Shown here: positions 53,581-63,783 of the stretch, piece by piece
How the letters are laid out: the number at the start of each line of letters is the position of its first letter
How positions within the stretch are numbered: position 1 is the stretch's first letter
From: an uncultured Desulfomonile sp.
GTDB lineage: Bacteria; Desulfobacterota; Desulfomonilia; Desulfomonilales; Desulfomonilaceae
Direction of reading: 5' to 3'
Assembly (NCBI GenBank): GCA_903952205.1
Contig: CAJBEZ010000037.1
Span: forward strand, 248,001 to 312,000
DNA length: 64,000 bases
Position numbers and translations under genes: made by a program
Notes under the pieces: generated by a model
Databases searched by the model: none
The model's input: only the letters and a program-made list of their open reading frames with translations
What the model was told of the DNA's origin: nothing

Positions 53581-54254
53581 TGTCCGTAAAGACAATTAAC
53601 GTTAACAAAGATATTCTGGGAGTCAATGAGTCTTTAGCTTTGAATCTTCGAAAAGTATTTGAGAGTAACAAAACGTTCGTAATAAACTTGATGGCCGCCC
53701 CAGGCGCCGGGAAAACATCCACAATCCTGAAGCTGATTGAAGACTTGTCTGGAAAATTCAGTATCGGAGTCATAGAGGGTGATATAGCCTCTGATGTGGA
53801 TTCCAGGAAAATTCAGGAAAAAAATATCGACGTTGTCCAAATTAACACAGACGGAGCATGCCACCTCGACGCCAACATGATTACCGCAGCGTGTTCCGGT
53901 CTTGGAATAGAAGGCAAAGACCTTATCATCATAGAGAACGTGGGTAACCTGGTCTGTCCTGCGGAGTTCAATCTCGGGGAAAACCTGAAAGTCATGATAC
54001 TTTCAGTCCCTGAAGGACATGACAAGCCTCTTAAATACCCTTTGATGTTCACTGAATCTCAAGCGTTGCTCATCAACAAGGTGGACTTGGCGCCGTACAC
54101 AGACTTTGATATGGAACAGTTTCAGAAAACTGTTAAAGCCATGAATCCCTCCATAGAAATGTTCCCTGTTTCAGCAAAAACGGGTGAAGGATTTGAACAA
54201 CTCGCCACGTGGATCGGTGAGCGGATCCAGGCATTCAAGAAAACACAGGGTTAA
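53580..54254 (+). CDS. hypB: HypB, hydrogenase nickel-incorporation GTPase
   Basis: 224 residues from ATG 53580 (AAGGAG 6 nt upstream). SIMIBI-class GTPase: P-loop APGAGKTS, EGDIASDVDSRKI, metal-site CHLDA, NVGNLVCPA and the guanine motif NKVD. HypB inserts nickel into [NiFe] hydrogenase with HypA. The His-rich or CxxCGC N-terminus of some HypBs is absent. Other hyp genes and hydrogenase genes are not in the window, so the gene is isolated here. Confidence 0.95.
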   Translation: MSVKTINVNKDILGVNESLALNLRKVFESNKTFVINLMAAPGAGKTSTILKLIEDLSGKFSIGVIEGDIASDVDSRKIQEKNIDVVQINTDGACHLDANMITAACSGLGIEGKDLIIIENVGNLVCPAEFNLGENLKVMILSVPEGHDKPLKYPLMFTESQALLINKVDLAPYTDFDMEQFQKTVKAMNPSIEMFPVSAKTGEGFEQLATWIGERIQAFKKTQG

Positions 54255-54259
54255 TTCTT

Positions 54260-55069
54260 ATGAACTTTGGCAAGTGTTCGGCAGTAATTCTTTTAGCAAT
54301 TTTGGGCGCTACTGCGACTGAATATCGTTTTCCTCCCGTGGCTTCTTGCGATGAACTACCGAACGCCGTGGTAGCCCGTGAAATAGTCCAGGAAGGTAAC
54401 AGGGCAATTATTGAGGCTTTTCTCAAATTTGAACTGGAAGAGGTCAACCGAAACGTTACCGAAAAGCTTATTGACCGACATCCATCTCTGGTTTTTTTCA
54501 TAAAACAGGTTGATCGAGGACCACTCAAAAACTTGCTGTTTCTTGAAGAGCAAGTTCACAAGCTACAGGATGCGCAGAAAAACATAGAGTCGTTGCCGTA
54601 TTCAATAGCCTTTTCGTCGGCTGAAAAAAAGAAGATCATGGGTTTACGCCCCGTAGCCGACAAGATAATTTCCTATGGCATGCCGCTGATGAAACGTGAT
54701 TTCTACAGGGTCATTCAGGCGTCAAAACATCTGGCGGAACAGAAAAGGAAACACCCGATTGAGTTGATGCGTGATCCTTCATTCAGAGACGCTGTCTACA
54801 GATACTGTGAGCCAACAGCGAAAGAACTGAATGAGGCGATGGGCGAACTTTCTGAGGGCGAGTTAATATGTATGAAACTCGGGTTTGTTCTCGAGCAGGT
54901 AACAGTAACCAATTTATGGTTGATGTTGAATGATAACAAACTCCCCGCAGAGTCCGACTACATGCTGTTTCGCAAAAAGAGAAGCGAGAATTTCGAAAAA
55001 CGTCTAAAAAGGATTTACGGAACATCTGACAATTCAAAGAACGTAGGTCCTAAGAATAACTCCAAATAG
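54260..55069 (+). CDS. Hypothetical exported protein, 269 residues
   Basis: Not recognised. The N-terminus (MNFGKCSAVILLAILGATA) looks like a signal peptide. The mature protein is helical and charged, with no known motif that I can see. It begins 5 bp after hypB and is followed by an ABC ATPase gene after 47 bp, so it could belong with the ABC module. Codon use is like its neighbours; the gene is probably real. Confidence 0.6.
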   Translation: MNFGKCSAVILLAILGATATEYRFPPVASCDELPNAVVAREIVQEGNRAIIEAFLKFELEEVNRNVTEKLIDRHPSLVFFIKQVDRGPLKNLLFLEEQVHKLQDAQKNIESLPYSIAFSSAEKKKIMGLRPVADKIISYGMPLMKRDFYRVIQASKHLAEQKRKHPIELMRDPSFRDAVYRYCEPTAKELNEAMGELSEGELICMKLGFVLEQVTVTNLWLMLNDNKLPAESDYMLFRKKRSENFEKRLKRIYGTSDNSKNVGPKNNSK

Positions 55070-55116
55070 CTGGATTTGCATGAGATATAAAACAGGAGTA
55101 TTTTGGGCAGAGATAA

Positions 55117-55800
55117 ATGGATCCTTTGATAAGATTGGTCGATGTAAAAAAATGTTATTCCAGTGGTCCCACATGTGAAATCTTTCCTCTTGCAGGTGTG
55201 AGCCTGGATATGTTTCAGGGTGATAGGGTTATATTACTTGGGAAAAGCGGTTCAGGTAAAAGCACCTTTCTGAACATAGTTGGAGGAGTAGATTCTCCAA
55301 CCGAAGGCAGGGTTTTTTTCGACGGGCGAGAGATTACAAGGATGTCCAGTCAAGATATGGCCTATTTCAGACGAAAGGAAGTGGGTTTCATTTTTCAATC
55401 TTTCAACCTATTCCCCACTCTTACTGTAGGCGAGAATGTCACCCTTCCTCTAGATCTCCTGGGAATCAGAGATTACTCACGGGCTCATGAACTTCTGAAC
55501 GAAACAGGCCTAAATGGTTACTGGAAGAAATTTCCCGAGGCGCTTTCCGGCGGTGAGCAGCAACGTGTGGCCATTGCGCGGGCCCTGGTGAAGGGGCCAA
55601 GATTGATACTGGCTGATGAACCCACAGGAAACCTTGATCAGGAGACAGGCAACGGAATTTTGAACTTGATAGACAAAATATGTCGTGAATCGGATGCAAC
55701 CTTGATTATGGTAACTCACAGCCCGGATGCTCTATGGATGGCTCCGAGACGTTATCGACTCAAATCCGGCGTGTTACTGGAAGAGCATTATACCAACTGA
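55117..55800 (+). CDS. ABC transporter ATP-binding protein (LolD/MacB type)
   Basis: 227 residues. Walker [10 protein letters not shown], signature [15 protein letters not shown], Walker [13 protein letters not shown], typical of the LolD/MacB class that drives mechanotransmission pumps with FtsX-type permeases. The next gene is exactly such a permease, so together they form a module for lipoprotein sorting or efflux across the envelope. Confidence 0.9.
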   Translation: MDPLIRLVDVKKCYSSGPTCEIFPLAGVSLDMFQGDRVILLGKSGSGKSTFLNIVGGVDSPTEGRVFFDGREITRMSSQDMAYFRRKEVGFIFQSFNLFPTLTVGENVTLPLDLLGIRDYSRAHELLNETGLNGYWKKFPEALSGGEQQRVAIARALVKGPRLILADEPTGNLDQETGNGILNLIDKICRESDATLIMVTHSPDALWMAPRRYRLKSGVLLEEHYTN

Positions 55801-55946
55801 CTTTTGAGCCGGGAAACGCTGGAGTCCGTTTCTGCGATTGTAATGGGGAACAACAGCGCAAAGCGGCATCCAATGAACTATTTTCAAGGTTTTTGGGACT
55901 GAATTGATAGGATCCTAAAGAACCAGGTCATTCTTAAGCCTCTACC

Positions 55947-58472
55947 ATGACAATTCGAACGCTTTTGCAATTTAACTTCAAGTATTACAGGAGGCATACG
56001 CTACTTGCCCTGCTGTGCCTGACGGGCATCTCTCTGGGCGTGGGCATTGTCGTCGCTGTAGAATTGATCAACGATTCAGCTCTTTCATCTTTTGAGTCAT
56101 CAGTGGATTTTTTATCAGGCCGTGCCACTAATTCAATCATCTCAACCTTCGGCAGAATAGATGAAAAGCATTTCCAGGAGATCTGGACGAACAGGAGAGT
56201 TACAGCGGCTAGTCCTATAGTGGACGTTATAGCCAACACTCTGGAAACAGACTCAGAGCCGATTCGTTTCCTGGGGGTGGACCCTTTTCTGGATGCCCCT
56301 TTTCGCGGATGGACCCCACAATTGTCAGGCAAGGATGACTTGGCCGCTTTCTTTGCAGGCGATCCGCCAGGGGCTTTTTTGTCCAGTGATTTGATGAAAC
56401 GTTTCAACCTGAAGGTGGGCGAGTCCTTAACCGCTCTTGACGCGGGTCTGGAGAAAAAGATACGCATTTTGGGGCCATTGACTGAAGACTCTTCTGGAGG
56501 TCTTGGTGAGAATATTGCCGTCATGGACATTTCCTCGGCGCAAGAGGTGTTCGGCCGCATCGGCAGACTCGATCGAATAGACCTGCTAGTTGAAGGATCA
56601 GTTTCTGATGCGTTCCCGGCCTTACCTCCCGGCTTAAAGATTACCGACGCAAACTCAAGAAAATCAACCCTGACGGCTATGCTCTATTCCTTTCAGCTCA
56701 ATCTTGCCGCAATGAGCTTAATAGCCTTATTTGTGGGTGTGTTTCTGATATACAATTTTTCCATGTTTTCGGTCCTGTCGAGACGACAGGACATGTCGTT
56801 ACTGCTGACGTTGGGTTGTGACAGTCGCAGCCTGGTTTTGGCGTTCATGATTGAGTCAGTTGTTCTTGGAGCGCTTGGCAGTCTCGCCGGTGTAATATTC
56901 GGATACTCCATTGCAGCCTACAGCGTGGGCAAGGTTTCTTCCACGATCAGTCAACTATACTTTTTGGTAAATAACCTGAACGTCGGTTTGTCATTGAGAA
57001 TCCTTGGCATTGGGGTCGCTGTTGGGTTTGTGGCCACTGCTGTGGGTGTCACTCTGCCGGCCCTAGAGGTTGCTGTTACGCCGCCGGTGCTTGGTCTGAA
57101 GAGACAGAGCATAGAAGATAGGACTAAGAGCGCTAGAGCGTACCTTTTTATGGGCGGCGCGGCTTTTTTCATTTTTTCCTGTTTGTCTGTGTGGGCTTCA
57201 AGAAATTCAATTTTCTGGGGATTTGCGTCAGCCTTCGGGATGACCACCGCATTCGCTCTTTTCACGCCCGGTCTTTTGAGTCCTTTCACCCACTATCTGG
57301 GAGTAGTTTTTAAGAAATCCCACAGGTTGCTCGACGCATTCCTTGCAGCGAGGAACATAGGGGCCTCACTCAGCCGTACAAGTATAGCCGTAGCAGCCCT
57401 TGCGGTAGCTCTTTCTATGACCATAGGCGTTGACACGATGATTTTCAGTTTCAGGACTTCTGTGTATTCATGGCTTGAAGACGCTCTGAAAGGAGACTTG
57501 TACATATCTCCTGATACTACCAAATGGGACCATCCTCTCCCGGAAACGCTTATAAAGAAGGTGGAAGCTGATCCCAGGCTCGATTCCATAGAACGATATC
57601 TGGCGCTTGATGTCTATCTGCAGGGAAGACCGGTTAAACTAAGAGTCATAGAGCCTGAGATACTTGAAAAAAAGGCCAGGTTTAAATTTGTGGGTGGAGA
57701 AGAAAGCCACAAAGCCTGGAGCCAAATAATAAAGGGGGGAGTGTTCATCTCCGAGCCCCTTGCATTCAAATTTAATCTTAAAGTTGGTGATTTCCTAACC
57801 CTGGATTCTCCTGACGGACCCAAGAATTTCCCGGTAGTTGCGATAACCAGGGACTACTCATCAGACCAGGGGACGATACAGATGGACCGGAGCGTTTACA
57901 TAAGTATATGGAAAGATGACAGGGTTCAGTCTATAGCCCTGTTTCTGAAACCGGGAGCTTCTATTGAGGATGTCAGAAAATCTGTTGCGGCCCTTTTCAA
58001 AGGTTTGGAAAGAACTATTGTTTCCAACCATGAAATGAGAGAGCGAGTTCTGTCGATTTTCGACAAGACATTCGCTCCAACAGCAACTTTGAAAGGAGTT
58101 TCTCTACTTGTTGCCTTGCTGGGTATTGCAACAGCCATGATGGCGATATTGCTGGAACGTTCGAAAGAAATTCGAGTCTTGGGCTACCTCGGGCTGACTC
58201 CTACGGAGATAGGTAAAATGAACGTCTATCAGGGGCTTATCATGGGAGTTGCTTCCTTTCTGATAGCCGCCATGTGTGGTCTTTTACTTACTTATATTAT
58301 AGTCTATGCCATAAATTACAGGTCGTTCGGATGGACTATAGATATAAGCGTCAACAAGTGGATTTTTGTTGAGACCTTGGGATTGACTATGGCGGCCTGT
58401 TTCGTCTCGTCATTATATCCTTCGTTCAAGCTTATGAGAGCCTCTTCCGCCGCTTCGATCAAGGAGGAATAG
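55947..58472 (+). CDS. FtsX-type ABC permease
   Basis: 841 residues, with two FtsX/MacB-PCD repeats: an N-terminal span, a periplasmic domain, a block of spans at about residues 250-370, a second N-terminal-like span near 490, another periplasmic domain and final spans at about 720-835. This duplicated layout is that of large FtsX permeases. It pairs with the ATPase 146 bp upstream. The outward cargo is unknown. Confidence 0.88.
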   Translation: MTIRTLLQFNFKYYRRHTLLALLCLTGISLGVGIVVAVELINDSALSSFESSVDFLSGRATNSIISTFGRIDEKHFQEIWTNRRVTAASPIVDVIANTLETDSEPIRFLGVDPFLDAPFRGWTPQLSGKDDLAAFFAGDPPGAFLSSDLMKRFNLKVGESLTALDAGLEKKIRILGPLTEDSSGGLGENIAVMDISSAQEVFGRIGRLDRIDLLVEGSVSDAFPALPPGLKITDANSRKSTLTAMLYSFQLNLAAMSLIALFVGVFLIYNFSMFSVLSRRQDMSLLLTLGCDSRSLVLAFMIESVVLGALGSLAGVIFGYSIAAYSVGKVSSTISQLYFLVNNLNVGLSLRILGIGVAVGFVATAVGVTLPALEVAVTPPVLGLKRQSIEDRTKSARAYLFMGGAAFFIFSCLSVWASRNSIFWGFASAFGMTTAFALFTPGLLSPFTHYLGVVFKKSHRLLDAFLAARNIGASLSRTSIAVAALAVALSMTIGVDTMIFSFRTSVYSWLEDALKGDLYISPDTTKWDHPLPETLIKKVEADPRLDSIERYLALDVYLQGRPVKLRVIEPEILEKKARFKFVGGEESHKAWSQIIKGGVFISEPLAFKFNLKVGDFLTLDSPDGPKNFPVVAITRDYSSDQGTIQMDRSVYISIWKDDRVQSIALFLKPGASIEDVRKSVAALFKGLERTIVSNHEMRERVLSIFDKTFAPTATLKGVSLLVALLGIATAMMAILLERSKEIRVLGYLGLTPTEIGKMNVYQGLIMGVASFLIAAMCGLLLTYIIVYAINYRSFGWTIDISVNKWIFVETLGLTMAACFVSSLYPSFKLMRASSAASIKEE

Positions 58473-58543
58473 GTCTTTGGCCAAAGAAGGGCGCCTTTTA
58501 CGTTTGTTAGAGGGCCTTAGAGATATACCAAAAAGGGGTAAAT

Positions 58544-58762
58544 ATGAATAAGTCAGAAATCCTGAAAGCCCTTGAATGGGTCGACCAAACCGCTCGTGAT
58601 GGAGACGCCTTACGGCTGGTTAAGGCGAAGAAGGCGCTGGAAAGCGCGTTGTCGGAAGCGCGGACAGCGGAAGGCTCCGACCAGGCTTACAAAGTGGCTC
58701 AGGAAAGCTTTGTTCGCAAACATGGGAGGGAACCTCTAGAAGAACTCGAGATTGATGGCTGA
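58544..58762 (+). CDS. Hypothetical protein, 72 residues
   Basis: Not recognised. Good ribosome site (AAGGGG, about 5 nt before the ATG). Charged and helical, with no signal or membrane span. Codon use matches the region. It follows the FtsX permease by 71 bp in the same direction and faces an acyltransferase gene. Probably a real small gene. Confidence 0.55.
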   Translation: MNKSEILKALEWVDQTARDGDALRLVKAKKALESALSEARTAEGSDQAYKVAQESFVRKHGREPLEELEIDG

Positions 58763-58831
58763 AAAGCATTCCGAAAGCAAGAGCCTGGCGTAATGTCTGA
58801 GACATTTGAATCGAGTGACATCGACCAGGGT

Positions 58832-59578
58832 CTATCTGTCTTTGAACGGGTTATAATCCGTGTCAAGGTTGGATTCGATGGCTTTTCGCGTCTGTTCCAT
58901 AAGCATAGGTACGTCATTTTCGGTCAATCCCTCTGTTATTATGGGTTTTGCGATGGTGACCGTCATATGTCCCGGGCGGAAAGCGATTTTCTTTTTGGGC
59001 AGGATTCGGAATGCCCCATTCGTAGTAACTGGTAAGATTGGAAGCCCGGTTTGAACGGCCACCATGAATGGTCCTTTCTTAAACGGAAGAAGTTTCCCAT
59101 CGGGAGTTCTAGTGCCTTCAGGATAGATAAGCATGCACCAGCCGTTTGAAAGTTTGTGCCTGGCCTTTTTGAGGCTTTCTATGGAGGCTTCCCTGTTCGA
59201 TCTATCTAAAGCTATTGCGCCTGTTGCTCCAAGAGCCCACCCAAAGATTGGGATTCGCAGAAGTTCTTTTTTAATGACCCAGCGAAAACGGACTGGAAGA
59301 TTCAAAACCAGGGCCAAAATGTCAGCATTGCCCTGATGATTCGGAGTGACAACGTATGATTGTCCCGGCTCAACATTCTCCGCTCCGTGAAGTGAATACT
59401 TATAGCCCATTGAGAATGATACGGCCCATGCCCACCACCGCATCATGACATAAGTTGGAACACCGGAAGAGGTCAGCAGGCTCGCCAGAATGATCGGGAA
59501 CGCAAGAATACCAGTAGCAATTACGAGGGTTACCACAGCGAACAAGAAACGAACCATATACCGGATTTGTGACCACAT
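58832..59578 (-). CDS. plsC: 1-acyl-sn-glycerol-3-phosphate acyltransferase (PlsC family)
   Basis: 248 residues. An N-terminal hydrophobic segment anchors it; acyltransferase block I is NHQGNAD (H-x4-D) and block III is YPEGTRTPDG. PlsC transfers an acyl chain to lysophosphatidate in phospholipid synthesis at the inner membrane. The gene is alone on the minus strand between two export modules. Confidence 0.92.
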   Translation of the reverse strand: MWSQIRYMVRFLFAVVTLVIATGILAFPIILASLLTSSGVPTYVMMRWWAWAVSFSMGYKYSLHGAENVEPGQSYVVTPNHQGNADILALVLNLPVRFRWVIKKELLRIPIFGWALGATGAIALDRSNREASIESLKKARHKLSNGWCMLIYPEGTRTPDGKLLPFKKGPFMVAVQTGLPILPVTTNGAFRILPKKKIAFRPGHMTVTIAKPIITEGLTENDVPMLMEQTRKAIESNLDTDYNPFKDR

Positions 59579-59762
59579 GGTTATAGCTGATTCCTTTGAC
59601 GGAGTAATCGTTTAAAGTTTGTATCACGACTATGAATCATTGAGAATATATATCGTTAGCCGATGAGGGCTTGATGGTCCACATCGTTTGACCTGCGGGA
59701 TGGGAACATCCTCGTGAAACGCTGAAAAGCTTTCTATCCGGCAAGTCTGGACATTCAATAAT

Positions 59763-60986
59763 ATGTCTTCTGATCTACTTACAAAACTAAGAATCGGTTC
59801 TGGATCAAAGAATGCGACAAATGGCCCGCTATCAAAGTCCAGAATAATTTTGCTCTCAGGCCTGTTCATAACGCTGGCCGCCATTGCCGGATACACAATA
59901 TGGATTTACTGGTTGAGGCCGCCTCTCAAAGTTCACGTGGTAAAAGCCTCAATGACATTCCCTTCGCGTGCGCTTACAATGCTTAACGCCAGTGGTTATG
60001 TGGTCGCGCAAAGAAAGGCGGCCGTTTCATCCAAGGCAACTGGTCGTATTGAGCGACTTTATGTTGAAGAAGGCAAATCTGTAAAAAAAGGCGACATTGT
60101 GGCGGAACTGGAAAACGACGACCTCGAAGCCACCCTGGCGGAAGCCAGGGCTGGACTGAAGGTAGCCAGTGCGGACCTTAATAACGCGGACGCTGAATTG
60201 GAAGACGCCACCCTCAATTACAACCGCCAGAAATCTCTTAAAGAATCAGGAGCGGTTTCTGAGCAGGCCCTTGATTCGTCGGAAGCCCGTTTTAAGAAAG
60301 CCTCAGCCGCCGTTAGATCGTCAAAATTTCGGGTAGATAAAGCGGAGGCATCGGTAAAAGTAGCCGAAGTGAATTTGGAACAGTCTTTTATCCGAGCGCC
60401 TTTTGACGGTGTAGTCCTAACCAAGAGCGCAGAGGAAGGGGAGGTTGTTGCGCCATTGGGAGCTTCCCTAAACGCGAAGGCGTCTGTTGTTTCTATGGCT
60501 GATATGAATTCTTTGATGGTTGAGGTGGATGTCTCTGAATCCAGTCTGGAGAAGGTTAAGGTGGGCGCTCCGGCGGAAATTCGTCTGGACGCTCTGCCAA
60601 ACGACAGATTCAGCGGCCTGGTTCACATGATCGTTCCTACCGCTGACCGATCCAAGGCGACAGTCCTGACGAAAGTAAAGTTTAACAGTATCAACGAGAA
60701 AGTACTCCCGGAAATGAGCGCCAAGGTAGCTTTTCTGTCCAGGCATTTGGATGAAAATGAAAATATATCTTTCCTGGGAATTCCAACGGGGTCTATAGAC
60801 AATAGGGCCAATCCCCCTTTTGTGTTTAAAGTTCACGAAAACAGGGCAGTCATGACTTCGGTAAAGATTGGACGTGTATGGGGAGAAACAACAGAAGTCC
60901 TTGACGGTTTGAAGGATGGAGATCTCATAGTAATTAATCCCGGCCCACGACTAAACGACGGACAAAGAATCAACATCAAGGAGTAG
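59763..60986 (+). CDS. Membrane-fusion/efflux adaptor (HlyD/MacA type)
   Basis: 407 residues. One N-terminal span (about residues 28-50), then lipoyl-like half (ATGRIERLYVEEGKSVKKGDIVAEL), a coiled coil (ARAGLKVASADLNNADAELE onward), the second lipoyl half (IRAPFDGVVLTKSAEEGEVV) and beta-barrel. It links an inner-membrane ABC pump to the periplasm or outer membrane. The next gene is an ATPase (11 bp away); no permease follows, so the pump partner must be elsewhere, conceivably the FtsX permease at 55947. Confidence 0.9.
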   Translation: MSSDLLTKLRIGSGSKNATNGPLSKSRIILLSGLFITLAAIAGYTIWIYWLRPPLKVHVVKASMTFPSRALTMLNASGYVVAQRKAAVSSKATGRIERLYVEEGKSVKKGDIVAELENDDLEATLAEARAGLKVASADLNNADAELEDATLNYNRQKSLKESGAVSEQALDSSEARFKKASAAVRSSKFRVDKAEASVKVAEVNLEQSFIRAPFDGVVLTKSAEEGEVVAPLGASLNAKASVVSMADMNSLMVEVDVSESSLEKVKVGAPAEIRLDALPNDRFSGLVHMIVPTADRSKATVLTKVKFNSINEKVLPEMSAKVAFLSRHLDENENISFLGIPTGSIDNRANPPFVFKVHENRAVMTSVKIGRVWGETTEVLDGLKDGDLIVINPGPRLNDGQRINIKE

Positions 60987-60997
60987 TTGCATTTCCT

Positions 60998-61696
60998 GTG
61001 ACACAATCTGTTCTGGTAACAATTGAAAACCTGTCGAAATCCTACATACGCGGAACGCAGGAAATCAAAGTGTTGAACAATGTAAGCCTAACCGTCAGGC
61101 GCAGTGAGTTTCTATCTCTAATGGGCCCTTCAGGCTCAGGGAAAACTACCCTGTTGAATCTTATTGCGGGAATTGACCGTCCGAACAGCGGCAGAATTGT
61201 AGTTGGCGATACGAACATTGTGACATTAAGTGAGGCGGAACTTAGCAAATGGAGAGCCTCCAATGTTGGATTCATATTCCAGTTTTACAATCTAATTCCT
61301 GTTCTTGACGCATTGGAAAATGTTGAGCTACCGTTGTTGCTGACATCCCTTTCTAAGTCTGAGCGCCGTAATCACGCGACAGCGGCATTGGAGGCTGTTG
61401 GTCTGTCTGATCGCCTGGATCACTATCCAGGAGAGCTTTCCGGGGGGCAGCAGCAGCGGGTAGCCATAGCTCGGGCAATTGTAACGGATCCCCTTCTGAT
61501 CGTAGCAGACGAACCAACCGGGGACCTCGACAAGAAATCAGCCACTGATGTTCTGGATTTGCTGGGACAACTCAATGGTGAATTTGAAAAGACAATAATA
61601 ATGGTAACGCACGATCCAAGAGCGGCCAGAAAATCAGAAACAGTCCTGTTCCTTGACAAAGGCGTCCTAACGGACTCGATGAAAAACGGCTTTTAG
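60998..61696 (+). CDS. ABC transporter ATP-binding protein (MacB/LolD type)
   Basis: 232 residues, GTG start. Walker [10 protein letters not shown], signature [15 protein letters not shown], Walker [13 protein letters not shown], characteristic of ATPases that pair with MacB-type permeases and MacA-type adaptors. Encoded right after the adaptor. Its 3' end overlaps the convergent nitroreductase gene by 4 bp. Confidence 0.9.
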   Translation: MTQSVLVTIENLSKSYIRGTQEIKVLNNVSLTVRRSEFLSLMGPSGSGKTTLLNLIAGIDRPNSGRIVVGDTNIVTLSEAELSKWRASNVGFIFQFYNLIPVLDALENVELPLLLTSLSKSERRNHATAALEAVGLSDRLDHYPGELSGGQQQRVAIARAIVTDPLLIVADEPTGDLDKKSATDVLDLLGQLNGEFEKTIIMVTHDPRAARKSETVLFLDKGVLTDSMKNGF

Positions 61697-62349
61697 AACC
61701 CAATCCAGCGCACCGACTCATTAAGACTGGCTCTTTCGGACCTGAACCGGTTAATAGGCGCATGCGGATCCGGGTATCCCATAGCCACGGAAATAACTAG
61801 TTTCTTGGCTTCAGGAACGTTCAGGGCATCCTTGATCTCATCTTCATAAGATGTGACGAGTCCTATTGGACAGGTCCCAATCCCATGGGCGTGAGCGGTT
61901 AGCGCCAGATAGCCAAGAAAGATCCCAATATCGGTCATCCTTTCAGAAGGGAAACTTTCGTCTATAAAGATAAGCATCACCGTAGGCGCTCCATAAAAAT
62001 TGAGACTACCCGTGTTCACAAACGTTTTGAAATCCAAACCCATTTCCTCTACAAGAGGCGTCATGCCTTCGGCCGCCATTCTAGCCCTATCTATGAAAAT
62101 TTCCGGGATTTTTCCAGCAGCTCCTGGGCCACAGGTAATCTGGCGCTCCTTGAAGCTTTTTAATAACTTTCGGGAAAGTCTTTCTCTCTCCTTATCCGAC
62201 AAACAGTGTATCTCCCATGGCTGCATGTTTATTGCTGAGGGGGCGTTGGCCGCGTCCGTCAGGACTTTTTCCAGGGTTGATTTATCGAGCGGTCTGCCAT
62301 CAAAACTTCTGACGCTTCGGCGTTGTCTTACCGTCTCAAGTAGATCCAT
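61693..62349 (-). CDS. Nitroreductase-family FMN protein
   Basis: 218 residues. The N-terminal RRSVRSFDGRPLDKS and the nearby PSAINMQPWEI are typical of FMN-dependent nitroreductases; later GIGTCPIGLVTSY and AMGYPDPHAPIN match the FMN-binding part. It reduces nitro groups, quinones or flavins with NAD(P)H; the real substrate is unknown. It stands alone on the minus strand. Confidence 0.9.
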   Translation of the reverse strand: MDLLETVRQRRSVRSFDGRPLDKSTLEKVLTDAANAPSAINMQPWEIHCLSDKERERLSRKLLKSFKERQITCGPGAAGKIPEIFIDRARMAAEGMTPLVEEMGLDFKTFVNTGSLNFYGAPTVMLIFIDESFPSERMTDIGIFLGYLALTAHAHGIGTCPIGLVTSYEDEIKDALNVPEAKKLVISVAMGYPDPHAPINRFRSERASLNESVRWIGF

Positions 62350-62528
62350 GTCAAATCACTCCAATATAAATTTATGTGGCTGCCTTATAAGCCAACGAGT
62401 CAGCCGGCTTGCCCAATCGAATCAAAATGAGTATAAATCGTTAAACTTATCTAAAAGCCATTATGCAAGTATAAAATCCAGCATAAAGAATGATAACACT
62501 AAAGGCGTATTTAGGAGCAACCATTCCA

Positions 62529-63752
62529 GTGAAAAGAAATCTCTTTTGGATCTTGGGATCGATGACGCTCATTGTTGTGTCAGTGACAACATTGACTTGG
62601 GCCGATGATTTCGTCGATGTATTCAGAGCGGGCCAGCAGGCTGAAGATTCAGGTTCCATGGACCAGGCCCTAGCTTATTACTCGGATGCCGTCAAGATGG
62701 CTCCGCAGTCAGCTCGAGCATGGGCCAAAAGGGGGGAGGCCTATCTCAAAAAGGGGGAGCCAAGATTGGCTATCAAGGACCTGACTCACGCTATCAAGCT
62801 TGACCCTGCTTACGCTCCTGCGTTTGTACGTCTTGGCTTCGCATACAATGCGGTGAATGAATACGCAAGAGCAGTCGAAGCCCTGGACGCGGCCATAAGA
62901 TTAGAGCCCACTTCATCTGAGGCTTTAAACACAAGAGGGTTCGCTTTTAATGGACTTAACGATTACGATAGGGCCATTAAAGATTTCGACGGCGCCATAG
63001 CGCTGAACTCAAGTGACGCCAGATACTATAACAACAGGGGATTTGCTCGAAACGGCAAGAACCGTTTCGAGCAGGCGATTCAGGATTTCGATAAAGCTAT
63101 AGAACTCGATGCTTCCAACGCCATGGTCTACAACAACCGGGGGGTGGCTCTTATGAGACTCAAGAAATTCGACATGGCCCTGGATGATTTCAACAAAGCG
63201 ATAGAAATGAATTCCAGGTTTGCTTCAGCTTACCACAATCGTGGGATGGCCTTTAGCGGAAAAGGTAGACATGAAAAGGCGATTGAAGAATTCAGCAAAG
63301 TCATCGAGATGAATCCTAATTCCCCCGTTCTGTACAAGGATAGGGGAACGGCCTATGCCAGGCTTGGGGAATACGAACTCGCAAAAAAGGATTTCGAGAA
63401 ATCTGTCGAATTTGACAAACGATTCGCTCCAGGTTATTCGGCTTTGGGATTATTGATGGCCACGGCCGAGGACGATAGAATTCGAAACCCTGTTCTGGCA
63501 AAGAAATTCGCCGAAAAGGCCGTGTCCTTGGGAGACGCTACCACCCCAGAGTTGACCAGGAATCTGGCGGAGGTCCTGAAAGGAATACATGAAGACGCCG
63601 CCGCAATCCTGACTTTACGCAAAGCCATCGCAATGGATCCATCGAACAGGGAATTCCTGGAATTGCTTGAGGAATGGGACAAAGCTTCCCCGACAGCCGT
63701 TGCGAGCAGGGTTCATCAAACCCGCGCAAGGGTGTTTATGAACCTATGGTGA
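62529..63752 (+). CDS. Exported TPR-repeat protein
   Basis: About 407 residues from GTG 62529, which gives a clean signal peptide (KRNLFWILG then hydrophobic, ending TTLTWA); ATG 62490 is the longer alternative with a poorer start. The mature protein has at least eight consecutive tetratricopeptide repeats of the canonical 34-residue type (AYYSDAVKMAPQ, AIKLDPA, AIRLEPT and so on), and two weaker ones at the end. TPR arrays act as protein-protein scaffolds in the periplasm or envelope. Partner unknown. Confidence 0.85.
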   Translation: MKRNLFWILGSMTLIVVSVTTLTWADDFVDVFRAGQQAEDSGSMDQALAYYSDAVKMAPQSARAWAKRGEAYLKKGEPRLAIKDLTHAIKLDPAYAPAFVRLGFAYNAVNEYARAVEALDAAIRLEPTSSEALNTRGFAFNGLNDYDRAIKDFDGAIALNSSDARYYNNRGFARNGKNRFEQAIQDFDKAIELDASNAMVYNNRGVALMRLKKFDMALDDFNKAIEMNSRFASAYHNRGMAFSGKGRHEKAIEEFSKVIEMNPNSPVLYKDRGTAYARLGEYELAKKDFEKSVEFDKRFAPGYSALGLLMATAEDDRIRNPVLAKKFAEKAVSLGDATTPELTRNLAEVLKGIHEDAAAILTLRKAIAMDPSNREFLELLEEWDKASPTAVASRVHQTRARVFMNLW

Positions 63753-63783
63753 CGCAAGGGTGTTCAATTTAAGAGAGGAAACT

